Origin: Actinidia chinensis
Lineage: Eukaryota > Streptophyta > Magnoliopsida > Ericales > Actinidiaceae
Reading direction: 5' to 3'
Length of the DNA stretch: 64,000 nt
NCBI GenBank assembly: GCA_009663005.1
Contig: VIGQ01000197.1
Location: 88,798-152,797 of the forward strand
The translations under genes were made by a program, and so were the position numbers. Positions 1-13,328 of this stretch are shown here, piece by piece. The first letter of the stretch is position 1, and the number at the start of each line of letters is the position of its first letter. The notes under the pieces were generated by a model. It ran no database searches, was not told the origin of the DNA, and saw only the letters and a list, made by a program, of their open reading frames with translations.

Positions 1-371
1 CAGAGAGGGGATAGAACCTAAAAATTCCTCAACACTCAGAAAAAAACACATGGAAAAATATGATGTCAGAAAACTAAAAGTGCTTTTCCACTATGAGTTT
101 GAGATCATGTGAAGTATATATAAGGTAATGCAGATTAAGTGACTTGCAGTAAGGAAAAATCCGAGAGGCTTTAACGAGGCATCCAAGAGAAACAAAAGGA
201 ATAAATTTTAAAACTAGCTTTTGATTATGTAGCCTTTGTCTCTGTTTGAATCTGGTGATGAGCTACCTTGTCACAGCTTTGGTTCTCGTCCTGAAAATTA
301 TGTGCAGAGTTCATGTTTTCGTGCTCAACTTTGCATAAGTACAAAATATTGTTTTTTATTTTGGTACCAGA

Positions 372-1550
372 TGGTAAGAAACAAGAAGCTGTTGGAACAA
401 GAGTTTCAAAATCAGCCCCACAGGCTCCTTTCCTTCCACCTATTCTTCCGACATGCTGGCCACAGGTGTGGATCTTTTTTCCCCATTGAGAATGTCAGTT
501 TTAACTTAGCAGTTGTAAAAATGTGACTCCTGATGATCGACATGTGATCTCTCTCCTTACATAGGTGACTTTCCTGGTTGTAAGGTTTATTGTAATCATT
601 ATTACTTTTGAACATGACTGCTATCTATATATTCGTTGTCATTAGTATTACCCTACTGATTCGGCACTGTTGTATTGAAGTAAATGGTTTCATTAGGATA
701 AGGTCGTCGATTTCCCATGGAATTCATGTGATCCGTGGACAATTGTTAGCGTTTCTGATGATGGTGAAAGTACGGGTGGGGGGGCACATTCAGGTAGCAA
801 CTATTTCTCTGCTATCTTTGAGACAAAGAATAACTTTTATGTTTTCATAGAGGAAGAGAATAACGAATTATAGATACAAAACAAAAATTCACGTCGGTCT
901 TCTAAAGATGATTTAGGACAAGTCATAACATTTGTTAGACAAAAGGATGGAAAGTTATGTTTGGTATTGATTTATTTCTGTTTTCCGTTGCTTTTTTTGG
1001 AGACAAGAAATTGTTTGGCACCACTGTTGTGAAACCTGTTTTTGTGGACATATTTTGAAGACAAGCTTTTTCACAGAAGGCAAAAAATTATGACTTTCCG
1101 CGAAAAAATGAATATTACATGAAAATGATCTGTCTTCTTGTTCTCAAAAAAACTGATTTTTGGAAAAGTGTTTGCAAACCTATTTTGAAAATTGCAACGA
1201 AACCAATTGAGTGGGTCCACCTTTCTCATGTTTCTATTACAGCAACTAACAAAACCACTGCATCATGAATTGTGTTCATATGACAGTTGTACTTCTGTTT
1301 CTGTGAGAAATGATGGATACCCTAGTAGTCATGTCTTCAGAGAGAAAAAAGATAGAAAAAATGTATTTGAAGTTTGGTGAGGTGACTAGAAATCTCTCAA
1401 TAACTGTTCATTCATTACGCCATCCTTAAAATGAGGTGGTAATTGTGTTTGTGCAATATGGGCGAAGGATTGACTTGATTTACAGGCCGGAAGAGGAGGT
1501 CATGCCGAGGCTGGATAAGTTAAAAATCTCACATACTTACCTGTGTTTGA
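372..1550 (+). CDS. MSI4: MSI4/FVE-type WD40 protein, 3' exons only
   Basis: C-terminal part of a nuclear WD40 histone-binding protein of the MSI4/FVE (p55/RbAp48-like) group. In plants this group works in chromatin repressor complexes controlling flowering and cold response. Three exons are visible: about 372-466 (VGKKQEAVGTRVSKSAP, then LFFRHAGHR), 697-793 (DKVVDF, then DPWTIVSVSDDGEST and the glycine run) and about 1456-1550 (DLIYRPEEEV, ending SHILTCV before TGA at 1548-1550). The blocks follow the family's last WD repeat and tail in order. The earlier repeats, including the ...LLNIWDY block expected just upstream, are not in the window. Single-base indels break the frame in each exon: a short insertion before LFFRHAGHR, a G lost from the glycine run, and a damaged acceptor at 1456. 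These could be sequence errors or decay. Family assignment is firm; intactness is not. Confidence 0.75.
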
Positions 1551-3413
1551 TGATGCTCTTGAGAGGAACCTCCGGTTATCTTTACTTCTGAATTGTTTAA
1601 CACCGAGAAGCCAATGATCAATAGTGTTCTCTTCCATGGTATGGATGTTCCATCGAGGAATGCCACCATGAACTTTGTTTGAATGTCTTTTTTAAGTCTG
1701 CCTCCATGGATTTTCACCTGGGGGGAGAAGAAGGAGAGATTTAAAGGAGAAGGGGTGTTTGGCAAAAAAACTTATTGTGCAGCTTTTGAGATTTTAGCTA
1801 ATTTGAAGCAGCTTATAAGCATACGCATCTAGTAACTTGTTGATGGCAAAAAGAGTTTTTACTTTTTCTCAAAGCATCCAAGGGGTTATTTGCAGCTCGG
1901 CTCGTTTAGATGGTGGGCTCTAAGAAATAAAGGACTCAAATGTTAATTACTATTGTTAATAATTACAGTCTGTTATTTTGCATTAAACAAATTAAAGGAC
2001 TGCTTAAATTTGAAACTACAAGCTCCGCAACACGTTTTGTACTTTTAAAAAAGTCCAACAATCTAAAATTTTACTAACCTATACTAATATTTTTGACGGA
2101 CAAATTAAGAACTTCTGTTTTTTAAATGTCAAACTTATCGGGTAAACATGTTGATTTTGATATCTTTTATCATTATTGCCTACATTCATGATTGGCATGT
2201 ATTTTTCTGTTACTGGATTATTCTCTTATTAAGCCCTTGTTTGAGTTACTTTTTTTTTCTTTTGTTTTTAATGATTTTTTTCATCATTTAATTAAAATAT
2301 TATATTTTTTTTAACACATTTTAATAACGAGGAATTTAAAAATATAAAAAAAATTATCTAATTTTAAAAAAAAAAACTTTAAAAACTAAAAATAACCAAT
2401 TTTACTTGACTAAATAGTTGTTTTTTTGTCTTTTTTTTAAAAAATGAATAAAAAAATTATGTTTTAAATTTATCTAGGAATCGAAAAGTATAAAAGTTTG
2501 ATGAACAGATAAATATAAATATTCAAAAATCAAAACAAACAAAAAATCTCAAAAAAAAACACAAAACCCCGTCAGTGCTAAACACCATAACGCATAAAAT
2601 GAAGCCATCCTCTCTACCCTTTTCATTGTGGTCAATCTGATTCCTTCACATACCAATTAATCTGGGTTGATTTGCTCAATTGGGGTGGCGTGGGCTATAA
2701 GTGTGGTTGGTTAGTGCTTGGAGTCTCTCTCTCTCTCTTTCCCAACCCATATAGGCAAAGACACAATCGGCTGTTCACAACCTATTCATGGCCAAAGTTG
2801 AGCAACAAATGCCAACATTTACATCACCACCACTGATCATTCCGAAAACCTTCCACACCGTCATCAATTTAATCGAAACCTAGTCACACGAATCCGTCCA
2901 CCAATAGTTGGCCACAAAGACTGGACACCACCCACCGCCACCGCCACCGCTGATGTGTAAAGCCACTCCCTCTCTGGTTTTGGTTCAACAAAGTGGTAAG
3001 GGAAGGTCGGGTTCTGGGGGTGTATTGGTGGGTTCGTGGAGTGTTTTGGTAATAAGGTTAAGAGTGGGCTTCAAATTGATTGGTTTTGGTCTCTCGGAAA
3101 CAGGGTGGAGTGTTTTGTTGGGAAAATAAATTGTTGCAAGTATTTTATAAAGGTTAAGATTGGCATTTCAACACATACAAAATGATGACATAAGCATTTT
3201 CCGTGAAGTCCACTAACGGCTGTTAAGTTAATTCGAGCTCGGTGGAAATGATCCAAAATCAAATAGGTTCTTACTAAATGGATGAGGTGGAAGAAGCAAT
3301 GGTGAGGCTGGAAATAGCACGTCCTTCTCTCTTTAATTGCTCGGCTGGCTTTGCATCGTTTTTCTTCAGCTCTTTCCTACCCTCTCTAAAACACGTACTC
3401 TCTCGAATCGAAG
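1551..3413. other. Spacer between MSI4-like and TM9 genes
   Basis: About 1551-1900 is probably the 3' UTR and downstream flank of the MSI4-like gene. From about 2000 to 2600 the sequence is very AT-rich with many A and T runs. A CT run lies at 2725-2739 and CCACCG triplets at 2925-2950. About 3290-3413 is a pyrimidine-rich leader that fits the promoter and 5' UTR of the next gene. I see no gene here. Confidence 0.5.
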
Positions 3414-6400
3414 ATGGGGAGTAACTCAGCGACGGTGGCCGCTATCTTCTTCTCTCTCCTCCTCCTGATCTCACATACCTACTCATTCTATCTCCCCGGC
3501 GTCGCTCCTCGCGATTTTCAAAGGGTACTCTCTCTCTTTCTGCGTTGAACTAATCGATCTATGCTTCGTGTTTCGTCGCGCGTTTTCTTGTAATTTCGTT
3601 GTAATTTGCACATGATTTAGATCTGAGGTTGCGGAATTTTGATCTATGATGCGTACTTATGTAGTCTCTTGTTGTGGACTGGAGGAAATGTTTGGTCTAG
3701 GGTTTGGTGGTAGTCAGACATAACAGGTCGACATTTATTTGAGGTTTTTGATGGTTATTGTTTACCCGAACGCTATTGAATTTCTTGTTTTCTTGCTTTT
3801 TTTGTATTTACTATGCGGTGGTAAGAGGAATTACTCACAAATTTGCATACCGCATTTGCACTTTGATGGCACTCTAGTTTTCAAGACTTGCGTCAGCATC
3901 TGGGGGGGGTCTATTTTTGGGTATATTTCTTCTTTTCAGTGTTTTGGTGATCATGGAGGATTCACTTAGTTCTTGGAATTATTTAGAATAAGAAAAAAGT
4001 ATGCTAGGATGATCATTGTTCATGGTACGAGGGAGTTAAAATCTTGGATGCGGGGATTTCCTTAAGATCGTTGGTTTTAGATTGGAGAAGCAATGTAAAA
4101 TTGTTAGATTTTGGAAGGGACCAAAATGCTAATTTTTTTTATGATGCCTTGAATAAAGTGGGCTAATAGAAATTGATTGAAGCTGGGAGGCCCATGCCTC
4201 GCTCTATTTCTGCCCCTGGGTTTGATTAAAACTACATGATTTGTCTTGTTGTTTGGCATTGTATAAAGTGAGATAACACATGGTAACTGAGCCTGACCAC
4301 TGAGGTGGAATCATGGCATTAAGTTGCCAAAAGTTCCATTCTTATTGCGGAACCAGAATAGGAAGTGCCAACTATGTTCTTCCAAGTTAAGATCACCTAA
4401 TTTCCGTTCGAAGGAATTGTGCATTGGAACTTGAGAGCCTGCAAGTGCTGTTGTGCCATCACCGTGGTCATTTGTTGGTCATTTTTTTAGATATAGCTAA
4501 GTTCATTAGAGTTAAGAGATTTGCTTACTGGAAGTAAAATTGGGTTGGGCTAAAATACAAGTTGCAGAAGGTGGACTTGGTCTTGTAGGCTTAAACAATC
4601 TTTTGTCTGGTCTTTCTTCTTTTTTCTTTTTCTTGTTTTGGTTTTGTTGGTTTTTATTTTTATTAATTGCAATGGGATGTTTTTTAATGCTAATTAGGAA
4701 CCTTTTGATCTATCAAAAAAGAGCTTCTGTTTTTGAGATTGCGGATCTCCTATAATGATACTGAATGTTTATGACATTGTTGTCTTTATAACAGGGTGAT
4801 CCTCTTCCAAGTTAAAGGAAAACAAGCTGTAATCTCCAAAGACACCAACTTCCATATGATTACTATTACTGGAAGTACGTACGCTTCCAAAATTATGAAC
4901 AATGCTGTGAAATTTAGGGGAGGTTCTCGAGGCGGATCGTTTTATAGAGAATTCTGTCTACACTGTGAGCATTATTAATTACTGTTACCTTTTCTATTAA
5001 TTGGCATTGGACAAAGAAAGTATTTGATGTTACGTTTCTGTTCTTAATGTGTCACCATAAATTTTCAAAATATATTGCATTCAATATGAGGGAAGAGCAG
5101 CATCAAAGGAGCTGACACGAATTAAGGTGAAGCTGATACTGCAAAGAATTTAAGGAAAAAATTGATGACGAATATATATAGAGTGAACATGTATGATGAA
5201 AAGAGGCCCCGTCATTATTTGTGAATAACGATTATTTATTTCCTTCCATTCAATTATTTTTTAAGAGTATTGGCTGCGTTGCAATATATTTCTTGTTTTT
5301 ATTCCATTTGCAACTGAAGCTGTATGCAGGCGTAAGATTTACACATAGTTATCGGTTTTAAACTGAAATTTCTGAGATGGGTTTTCCGGATTATAGATAA
5401 TCTTCCTGTTGCTGTTCTGCGGCAAAGGGGAGGGATGGAAGTCCGTCAACCACTTATGGAACATGGTTTCCGTGTGTGGGAAGTTTCAAAGGAATTATGC
5501 AGGAGGTGAGGTTGCAATAGACAGCTTTATTGTATTGTGCTCGTTGGTTCTTGGTAATTAGATTGTAATATTTTGTGCTTCTGCAGAGCAAAGAGGAGGA
5601 CGTATTTTATAAACAACCACTTGAGCTTAGAGTCATGTATCACAAGGATCCGAGACTGATTCCCGAATGTGGGGTTCGAGTTACTCCTAACAGGTTATTG
5701 ATTTATACTTGCGCTGCTCTTGTGGTCGTTTTGGCAAAAAAACCTCAGTTTTGGCAAAAAAAACCTATTAGTGTAAGATCTGATGTTTGGTGATGTAGTG
5801 TATCTGCCCCACCAGGATGAGGTAGAGGATGAAGTTAAACTATCTACTAAAAAGATAAGACAATAATTTAGACGATAGTTATATTTCACTTCATTCCCAC
5901 AAAAACTCTTGTAGCTCTTTTGTGCAGGGAGAAAGTCTTTATCTTTTGATATGAGTGATCTAGGCTTTATAATGAGCTACTTTTACTTGTTGATAATAAA
6001 TGATCTGGAGTTCTGAACTTTCGTTTTTTTTTTGTTGGCAGAATAACTGAGTGTTTTCTGTTTTGTTTTTGTCCGGTTGTATGTTATATAGAGCTCCCCC
6101 CCCAACTCATCCTTCGTATATGATGATTTCCATTAGAAAGAATAATGGAGATTGTATCCTGATATTGTAGGTGTGTGTTGGTTGTCCATGAGAATGTAAC
6201 AGGCCAAATTGTTTATTGAACGGGCGTACTTTCTGTGCTGGTTGTTAAATTGTGTTGGTGCTTTATTTTCATTTTTACCTTTGCTTGTTGAACAGTATTA
6301 ATCATGAGTACAAGGAGTGGGTATGAGAAGATCCTCAGGTAACAAAGGGGCAACCAGATACCAAAAATATATTCAGGCCAGCACGTTCCACAGGAGGTTG

Positions 6401-7676
6401 ATAAAGTAAGGACATAGTATTTACATATGATGTTTCTGTAAGGTACTTGGTGCTGAAGCACGTAGGACCGGGCTCCCCCATAATTTTTCGAGTGTTATCT
6501 TATGTGGCTTCCAACTTATGTGATTTTATTTTCCCTCCCTTCAGGAAAGTGACGTCAAGTGGGCATCACGTTGGGACACTTACCTCCCATGAATGATGAT
6601 CAGATCCATTGGTTATCATCATAAACCTCTGATGATTGTCCTCTTCCTTTCTGGCATGGGTGCATGAGTATGATGAGAACTTTGTACAGAGATATTGCAA
6701 ACTATAATCAATGGACACCACAGGATGAAGCTCAAGAGAACAGGATGGAAGCTTCTCCATGGAGAGTTTTCAGGGCACAATTAATTTGGTTTACTCTGTG
6801 TTATATTGGACTGGTGTTCAGGTCTTTGCAATGACCACTTGTAACCATGCTATTCGAGCCTTGGTTTCTTATCACCTTCAACCGAGGGGGGCTTATGACT
6901 GATATGGTTTTTATGGGTCTTCATGGGCTTATTGCTGGTTAAACATCTGCATTCGCCTTGTACAAAATGTTTAAGGGCACTGGTGGAAGAGGACTACTTT
7001 GAAAATGCCTTATGTTTCATGTATTCTGTTGGCATATTCTTTGTGCTGGAATGCCCTCATCGGGGAGAATCTTCTGGAGCATGCCATTTGGAACTATGTT
7101 TGCTCTTGTGTGCCTTATGGTTTGGTATATCAGTACCTTGGTGTTTGTGGCGTTACTTGGGTTTCAAAAAACCAGCCAACAAAACAAACGGAAGCCCCAG
7201 TGAAGACAAACAAATTCCCAAGGCAAAAGACCCGAGCAGGCTTGTATATGAACCAGGTTCTCGATTCTGATTGGAGCATTCTCAATTTGGGGCGGTTTTC
7301 ATTGAGTGTTCTTAATCTTGACATCGATATGGCTGAATCAGTTTACTACCATATTCGGATTCTTTTCAAGTTTTCGTGCCTTATAATCACGTGTGCTGAG
7401 ATGAAACTATTGTGCTCTGTTATTCAATTGGGCAGTGGAAGACTACCATGTGGGTGGAGGGCTTACCTGACTGCTGGCCCGCCGCTTTTTACCTCTTCCT
7501 GTACTCTGGCTTATACTTCTTCACCAATTGGAGATCACTAAGCTGGTTCCGGCATCTTGTAACTTTGGCTATAGAGTTAATCGGCTCATATGCCTTCTTG
7601 GTTTGACGGGAACAATGGGCGTTTACGCTTGCTTCTGGTTTGTGAGGAAAGATCTATTCTTGTGAAGATAGACTGA
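3414..7676 (+). CDS. Transmembrane 9 superfamily (nonaspanin) protein, TMN6/TMN7 type
   Basis: Endomembrane protein 70/nonaspanin: a large lumenal domain followed by nine membrane segments, acting in Golgi and endosomal membranes. Exon 1 (3414-3524) encodes a clean signal peptide, then FYLPGVAPRDFQR, the family's mature start, which fixes the ATG. Further exons lie at 4795-4964 (LPYDYYY), about 5077-5210 (AKNFKEKIDDEY), about 5394-5510 (NLPVAVLRQR, EHGFRV), about 5588-5692 (RVMYHKDP), about 6290-6405 (INHEYKEW), about 6546-6770 (WASRWDTYL, DDQIHW) and about 6800-7676, a long last exon with the remaining membrane segments and a KID end before TGA. All blocks are in order at normal length with mostly good splice sites. 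More than twenty 1-few-base indels break the frame, most densely in the last exon. Closest remembered relatives are Arabidopsis TMN6 (At1g55130) and TMN7 (At3g13772). Confidence 0.85.
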
Positions 7677-10600
7677 TGTGAAGATTATTGCCAAAAGAGT
7701 GTCTGCTTGGGTACGATAAGGGCAGATTGGTCGCTGATTACCGAAAAGAGCAGCAAAATCGCATCTACATTTCTATTGGATAATGACTACGTGCAGGAAA
7801 GTTTTCCAACCTCACCAAACTTTTCCATTTTGCTATCTGTTAGTGTAGGAGGCTTGGCTGTAATCTTGTCTTTTTTTTACCACTGGTATCAATTGTTATG
7901 AACTGTACTTTTAGTTAGTTCGATTGCACTACGCTTTAGTAGAAGTTTGTCATAAAAATTTCATGATATGCGTCGTTAGTACATGGACATTGTGAATTAA
8001 TAGCAGAGCCACTTGAATCGCATTTGCTTACGCGCGTTAGAACAGTGGAGTGTTTTGGACTATGAATATGTATCACATACTAGGTTGAGAAATTCTCAAA
8101 AACTCATTTGAGATGATTCGTACATTTTGATGCTGAATTCTGAAGTGTAGACTTGCGATTGATTTGAAAAATAAACAAATAGCGGGAGCAAGATTTTGAA
8201 GCTATTCAAAACTAAGCTTTGTCCTATTGTTATCGACTTGGTTTATTCTTTTTCATTTTTTGGTAGGTAGTAATGTGTACCTCTCACAGATAGCTTAATC
8301 AATGGTTGCGATTCATAGCAACATTAATATAATAACAGATGTGATACACACGATTGGAGTGGAAAGAGGAGGATGTATACAAACAATTGGCCTCATTGAT
8401 TAATAGCAACAGGTCAAGATGTACTGAAAATAACAAGTTAAACAAACAAATAAACGTGTGTAAGATGAGAATCTCATAAACCCAATTCTTGATTCAGAAC
8501 TTGGCAATGGCCTCTCAAGTTGAGAAATTAAGGTGGTAGTGTAATGTCAGAATCTCATGTACCCGTCTATCTAATAACAAATTGTCAATTGGCCTCCTGA
8601 TTAATAGCCAACATTCACTAAATATAACAAGGTGAGAAAAATAACAAGGCTTTGTGTAATGGGTGTCTAATTGTTGGATTTTGGGAGAGTGGGGTCGTTC
8701 ATGTGGGCATGATCCATGGGGCATGATCAGAACCCATGTTTATGTGAAGGGGAGAGAAGAGAGAAAGTTATGGGCATCTTTGGTTAGCACCAAAAACTGC
8801 CAACATTTTGTTTAATGAGAGAATTGGATCTATCAAAGAATCCGGAAAATATAGAAATCTCTCTCTCCCTTTACTGGTATCTTTGTCAAATACAAAGAAG
8901 TGGAATCAAGGACAAACACTCGCCAATTATAATGTTTGCCAATCGTTGAAATTATTGATTCGGATTGGAGCATGCGATTCACCCTCAATATTCGATTTCG
9001 GTTCAAATCAAAGAGGTATTCGTTTTCCATAAATGAGTCCAACACTCGTAAACCAGCTAATTCTCGACTCATTAACAAGTTTTTTGAGACTAAAAAATAA
9101 CAATTGGCCTCCCTTGATTAATAGCCAAGATGTACTATTGAAAAATAGTAAAGAAATACACACGAAGATGAGTGATGTATAATTATGAGAATCTAATAAA
9201 ATATAATTCTTAATTGTTCACAATTAAAACTAAATAAATTATGGGAAAATGCATCCACAGAAAATAATTACTATCACATAATTATTTTTGGTCTTTTGTC
9301 GAGTCTTTAACGGACAATATTTTTTTTAGAGGTAAAGTAGTAAACCATTATTTCTTAGTTAATAATCTCTCCTTTCATTCGATCATTCATGTTAGCATGC
9401 CTATTGCATATATTAACTATTTGAATTATTGTCAATATTCTCTGTAACATTAATTTTTTTGATAGAAATAACAAGATGCTTTTAGATTTAGAATTTTTAT
9501 ATTTCTTTGCTCAATACACCAATTAAAATATTATTTTTTTCTTAATTCTATTTTTTTTGGTAATTGTCTCTACAAGTCGACCTCCACAAACGCGCAAGAT
9601 ACATAGTGTATATAATTTCTCATTGGTAGGTATATTCCCAAACATACTTTAACTAAGAATTGCATAAATCATAATGTAAAACAACTGGTTTTAAAAATAA
9701 TTCTCAAAAGCAATGAATTAAGCAAGTATAGTGATTGTTTTGGGGGGAGGTTTAGACCCCTTCAAAGAAAGAAGAGTATATAAGAAGAGATTATGCCCAC
9801 TACTTCTTCAAGATTTCCATTGTCTTCTCAAATATTGTCTCTCTGGCTATCCAATGGACAAAGATAAAGTCTCATGCATGGGTATGCATTTTGTTTTAAT
9901 TCTAATTCTCATTTACCTATCAATAGGACTTCATTTATTGCTTTTTTTTTTTTTGAAATATTTGCCTTCTATCAATAGTGAAGATTTCACTCTCTGTTTT
10001 TTTATTGAATGATCTTTGTATTGCAATAAAAATTACATAATTGTTTGCATTTTATTCAATCATTTGAGCCAAAAAGTAATGTAGAAAATGCTATGAAAAT
10101 AGGATACGTGAGTAAAATGATCCACCCTAGATGTGGTCGCGCCTTCCCTTCCCTTAGCATGAGCAGTGCGCCGCAAAATATGAGCACCAACAACCGGCTA
10201 TGGTACCAGGGGGGGACGCAGCCCACAGTGGGGGACTAGGCGCGAGCCCTGAGGAAGGCGATGATAGAGTTTGTTTTGGGTCCACTGTTTGGTGGCTTAG
10301 AGTGACGTTGGGGGTGGTAGTAGTGGTGTGGGCCTGTGAGATGGGGAGTAGATGACCTCAGGAAGAGTGTGTGCGATTTAGGATTTATGCCTATAATAAG
10401 AAATGTTTTAAGGGACAAAAATGTAAATGCATAATACTTTTTTTTCGTAAATGGATTTTTTTGGGGGGAGCTTCAACATAAACCGAAGTGTCTCAGCACA
10501 CCCAAATAATAATTTTTATTTTATTGCAATTATATTTTCAAATAAAAGTACATATTATGAACAAACAAATAAATAATAATTCTCGCTATAAATAACTCAA

Positions 10601-12386
10601 TACAACCCATTGTGTACGCCTCCCTTTTTTTATATATATTTTTTCATATTTATTTCCAGTGTCAGCTCCTACGTAAAGAACATTTAAACCAAAAATCTTA
10701 CATTTTTTCTCCCCAAATCATCTACATTTATACTATAGACTGCTCTATATTAAGGAATTTAAACCTCCATTAAACTTTTACTACAAATTGCGTTGTTCTA
10801 TATTACAAAACACTTGTAGCTTAGAGGACAAACAAATCTTAATTTGAGGTGGTTTAAAATTAAAACGATAGAGACAAATAAATGAATATTTCAGAGCATT
10901 ATATTATTGAAAAAGATGGGTGGTAAAATTACTCGGACACTATTTTTTTGTTCAAAGCCGTGTGTTGAAAAATATGAGTCTCGTATGTTCATATTGTGAC
11001 AGAGATGAACCGAAAATAATGTTCATATTCATAAAGATGAATAAAATATAAATTGTTTATATTCGTAAAGAGAACAAAACACCATGGTTTCATATTCGTT
11101 AAGATGACTATTTGGGTTCTACTCATAAGGATTAAACAAAGTATTTTGTTCATTATTATAATAGTGAACGAATCTAGATATTAGGCGGTACGACTGTCGA
11201 CAAGTCTTATAACTTCGTTCATACTTATACTTGTTAACAACTACCTTTATTCATACTTGTAATGAAACAAATAGTTATTTATATTCTTAAGCCGTGAACC
11301 ATTGCATTGCAAACAAAAATTATAGAGCGAACGCGAAAAAAAGTTTTGGGAAATTCCATACACAATCAATCAAAATAGCTCCTACTAGTGTATAGTTCTT
11401 CATACACATCAACAAAGCAATTATTTTTGGGCCATACTCATCGGCCAAAACACAAACCACCATGCCATTGAGTATGGGCTAGGGTTTGGGGAGTTTTGTT
11501 TGGCGCATTGGTGCGTGTTGAAGTTGCCCGTCGAGTCTATTGAACTGATTAGGATTTGCTGCATAGGGATTTTTTTAAAACTGAAGAGAAAAATGGGGCA
11601 AATTGGGGTGTGACTAAGATTTGTTGGATAGTTTGATTTATTAAATCAGAAATTTGTTGCCGGGTATTTTTGTATTAAGAAAGTTTGTATGAGATAAACT
11701 TATAATTTCCAAAATGAGGATGGGTGGACTTATTGTGGGGGTGCCCTGAGACCACAGTGTTGCATTTAGAAGCTCCCGTATTTTTGGGTGTGCGAGACAA
11801 ATGGTTTGCAACTTTGCATGTACAATCTCTTCTAACATCCACACATTTTTACGTTCCAGCGCCTCAAATTGATTTTCCTAATTACAATTTTTAATCCTTG
11901 ATTTATTTGCCCCTCTAGGCAAAAAACTAGTACGAATCCAAACACCGACTTCCTCTTCACACGCCCAGCCCATCCATCCCCGCCGCCGCCGCCACCACCC
12001 AAAGAAAGCCTTTCAAGAAACCCATAAAACTAAATCATACCCATTCATACTACCACATATAATTCCATAAACGGTTTTGCCAGGCAACGAACCACACTGG
12101 AAGATTTCAGTAGATGACAGATGCAATGCGTTCGAGCGTAGGCAACCGAACCGAACCGAACCGCACCAAAGCGCTTTGTTCGGTTGAAGATCTCCGAAGC
12201 AAAGGAGACTACGAAGGAAAATCGCGTTCGCGGCGGCGTTGATCTGGCGACAGGTTTTAGGGTTTTCGTTCTTTGACATGGATTGGTTTAGGTTTTGGAT
12301 ACTGGAAGAATAATACGAGTTTGAATTTTGTATTCATCAAAAGAAGAAGAAGATGAGAAGGTGGAGGTATGTGGAAAAAGAGGGGA
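7677..12386. other. Repeat-rich intergenic region
   Basis: There is no recognisable gene. It holds three diverged copies of a short repeat (8384-9230, listed separately), an AT-rich stretch with T runs (about 9240-10060), and an isolated GC-richer block at about 10110-10400 with no protein similarity I recognise. Near 10980-11300 a degenerate motif resembling TTCATATTCRTAAAGATGA recurs several times. A GCCGCC-rich stretch lies near 11960-12000. About 12010-12280 is less AT-rich and has open frames on both strands, but I match them to nothing. Confidence 0.5.
8384..9230. repeat. Three diverged copies of a ~120-bp direct repeat (TRIM-like?)
   Basis: A motif beginning CAATTGGCCTC and continuing GATTAATAGC occurs at 8384, 8586 and 9101, all in the same direction. 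The outer two copies stay alignable for about 120 bp, sharing AAGATGTACT and then TGAGAATCT...AATTCTT. The middle copy is shorter. Direct terminal repeats of this size about 720 bp apart would fit a terminal-repeat retrotransposon in miniature, or a decayed tandem array. No primer-binding site or target duplication was found. Confidence 0.5.
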
Positions 12387-12698
12387 GGTGATGGTGGCTG
12401 GGTAAGGACACATCTAGGGTTTGGAAGTTGATGATGGAGTTAATTTGGAAATTATTGAAGGGTACTAAGATGGTTTTGGCGCGCTTTAAGGTTTTCTAAG
12501 AGAGGAAGGGTGTCAATGGGATGGATTGTGTGAGGGAGGGGTTGGGGTAGAAGGAGGTCATGGTTGAGAGAGGAGGAAGGATATGGTTAATTTGGGTCTT
12601 TGACGTTGTGGAGGACGGGGAAGATAGATAAAGGAACGAGGGGAAAATGCAATTAATTTTTGGGTCTTGAGGGGTTTTGAAAGAAGAGGGCTTCGTGG

Positions 12699-12703
<5 letters not shown>

Positions 12704-12734
<31 letters not shown>
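12704..12734. repeat. (GA)n microsatellite
   Basis: About 15 GA dinucleotides inside unit 1 of the G-rich tandem duplication. The matching place in unit 2 has only short GGGAGA repeats, so it expanded after the duplication. Confidence 0.9.
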
Positions 12735-12739
<5 letters not shown>

Positions 12740-13314
12740 TGGCAGTTGGTTGTGGTAGATGGAGAGGTGGGGTGGTTGCACGGGGGGACTGTTGGAGGAA
12801 TGCAAAGGAGAGAGAGGGAAGGGGAAGGGAGGTGCCTGTAGTGAGGATGTGGGAGATAGGGAAAGGAGGTTGTCATGTATGTGAAGTTTTGTATCCAACG
12901 AAAAAGCTTAAACCACGCTTTCGAAGGAGGGGGTTGAGTTGTTTGGGAAGTAGGTGATATTGGCTGGTGGTGTTGGGTTATGGTTTGGAAGGTTGACGAT
13001 GTAGTTAATTTGGAAAATTTAGTGTACTAAGATGGTTTGGTGTGCATTTAGAAGCTCTAGAGAGAGGAAGGGGTGTTTGTGGGATTGATTGGGAAGGGGA
13101 TAGGGTTTGGTAGAGGAGGTAATGGGTGCTGGTGGGGTTGGGAAGAGAGGGGAAGAGGAGGGAGGATATGGTTGATAGAGGGATGAGCGGGGCGGCAGGG
13201 CGGGGGAGGGAGAGGGAGAGGGAGGGAGGTGCAGTGGTTGTGGGAGAGGAGGGGGTGCATGTTGGGGCCTGTGGGAGAAATGGAAGGGGGGAGATGGGGA
13301 GATAGTAGGTGACC

Positions 13315-13328
13315 GGGGGGGGGGGGGG
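13315..13328. repeat. Poly-G tract of 14 bases
   Basis: An uninterrupted G run inside unit 2 of the G-rich duplication. It can form G-quadruplex-like structures and is error-prone in sequencing, so its length should not be trusted. Confidence 0.85.

Noticed and set aside
2908..3129. Frame with a proline run (PPPPPP) and glycine-rich tail
   Set aside because: Low-complexity sequence upstream of the TM9 gene with no splice or start context and no conserved motif.
6923..7541. Several overlapping + strand frames of 60-180 codons
   Set aside because: They are pieces of the frameshifted last exon of the TM9 gene, not separate genes.
10045..10239. 64-codon frame in an isolated GC-rich block
   Set aside because: No recognised motif or splice context; only the composition is unusual.
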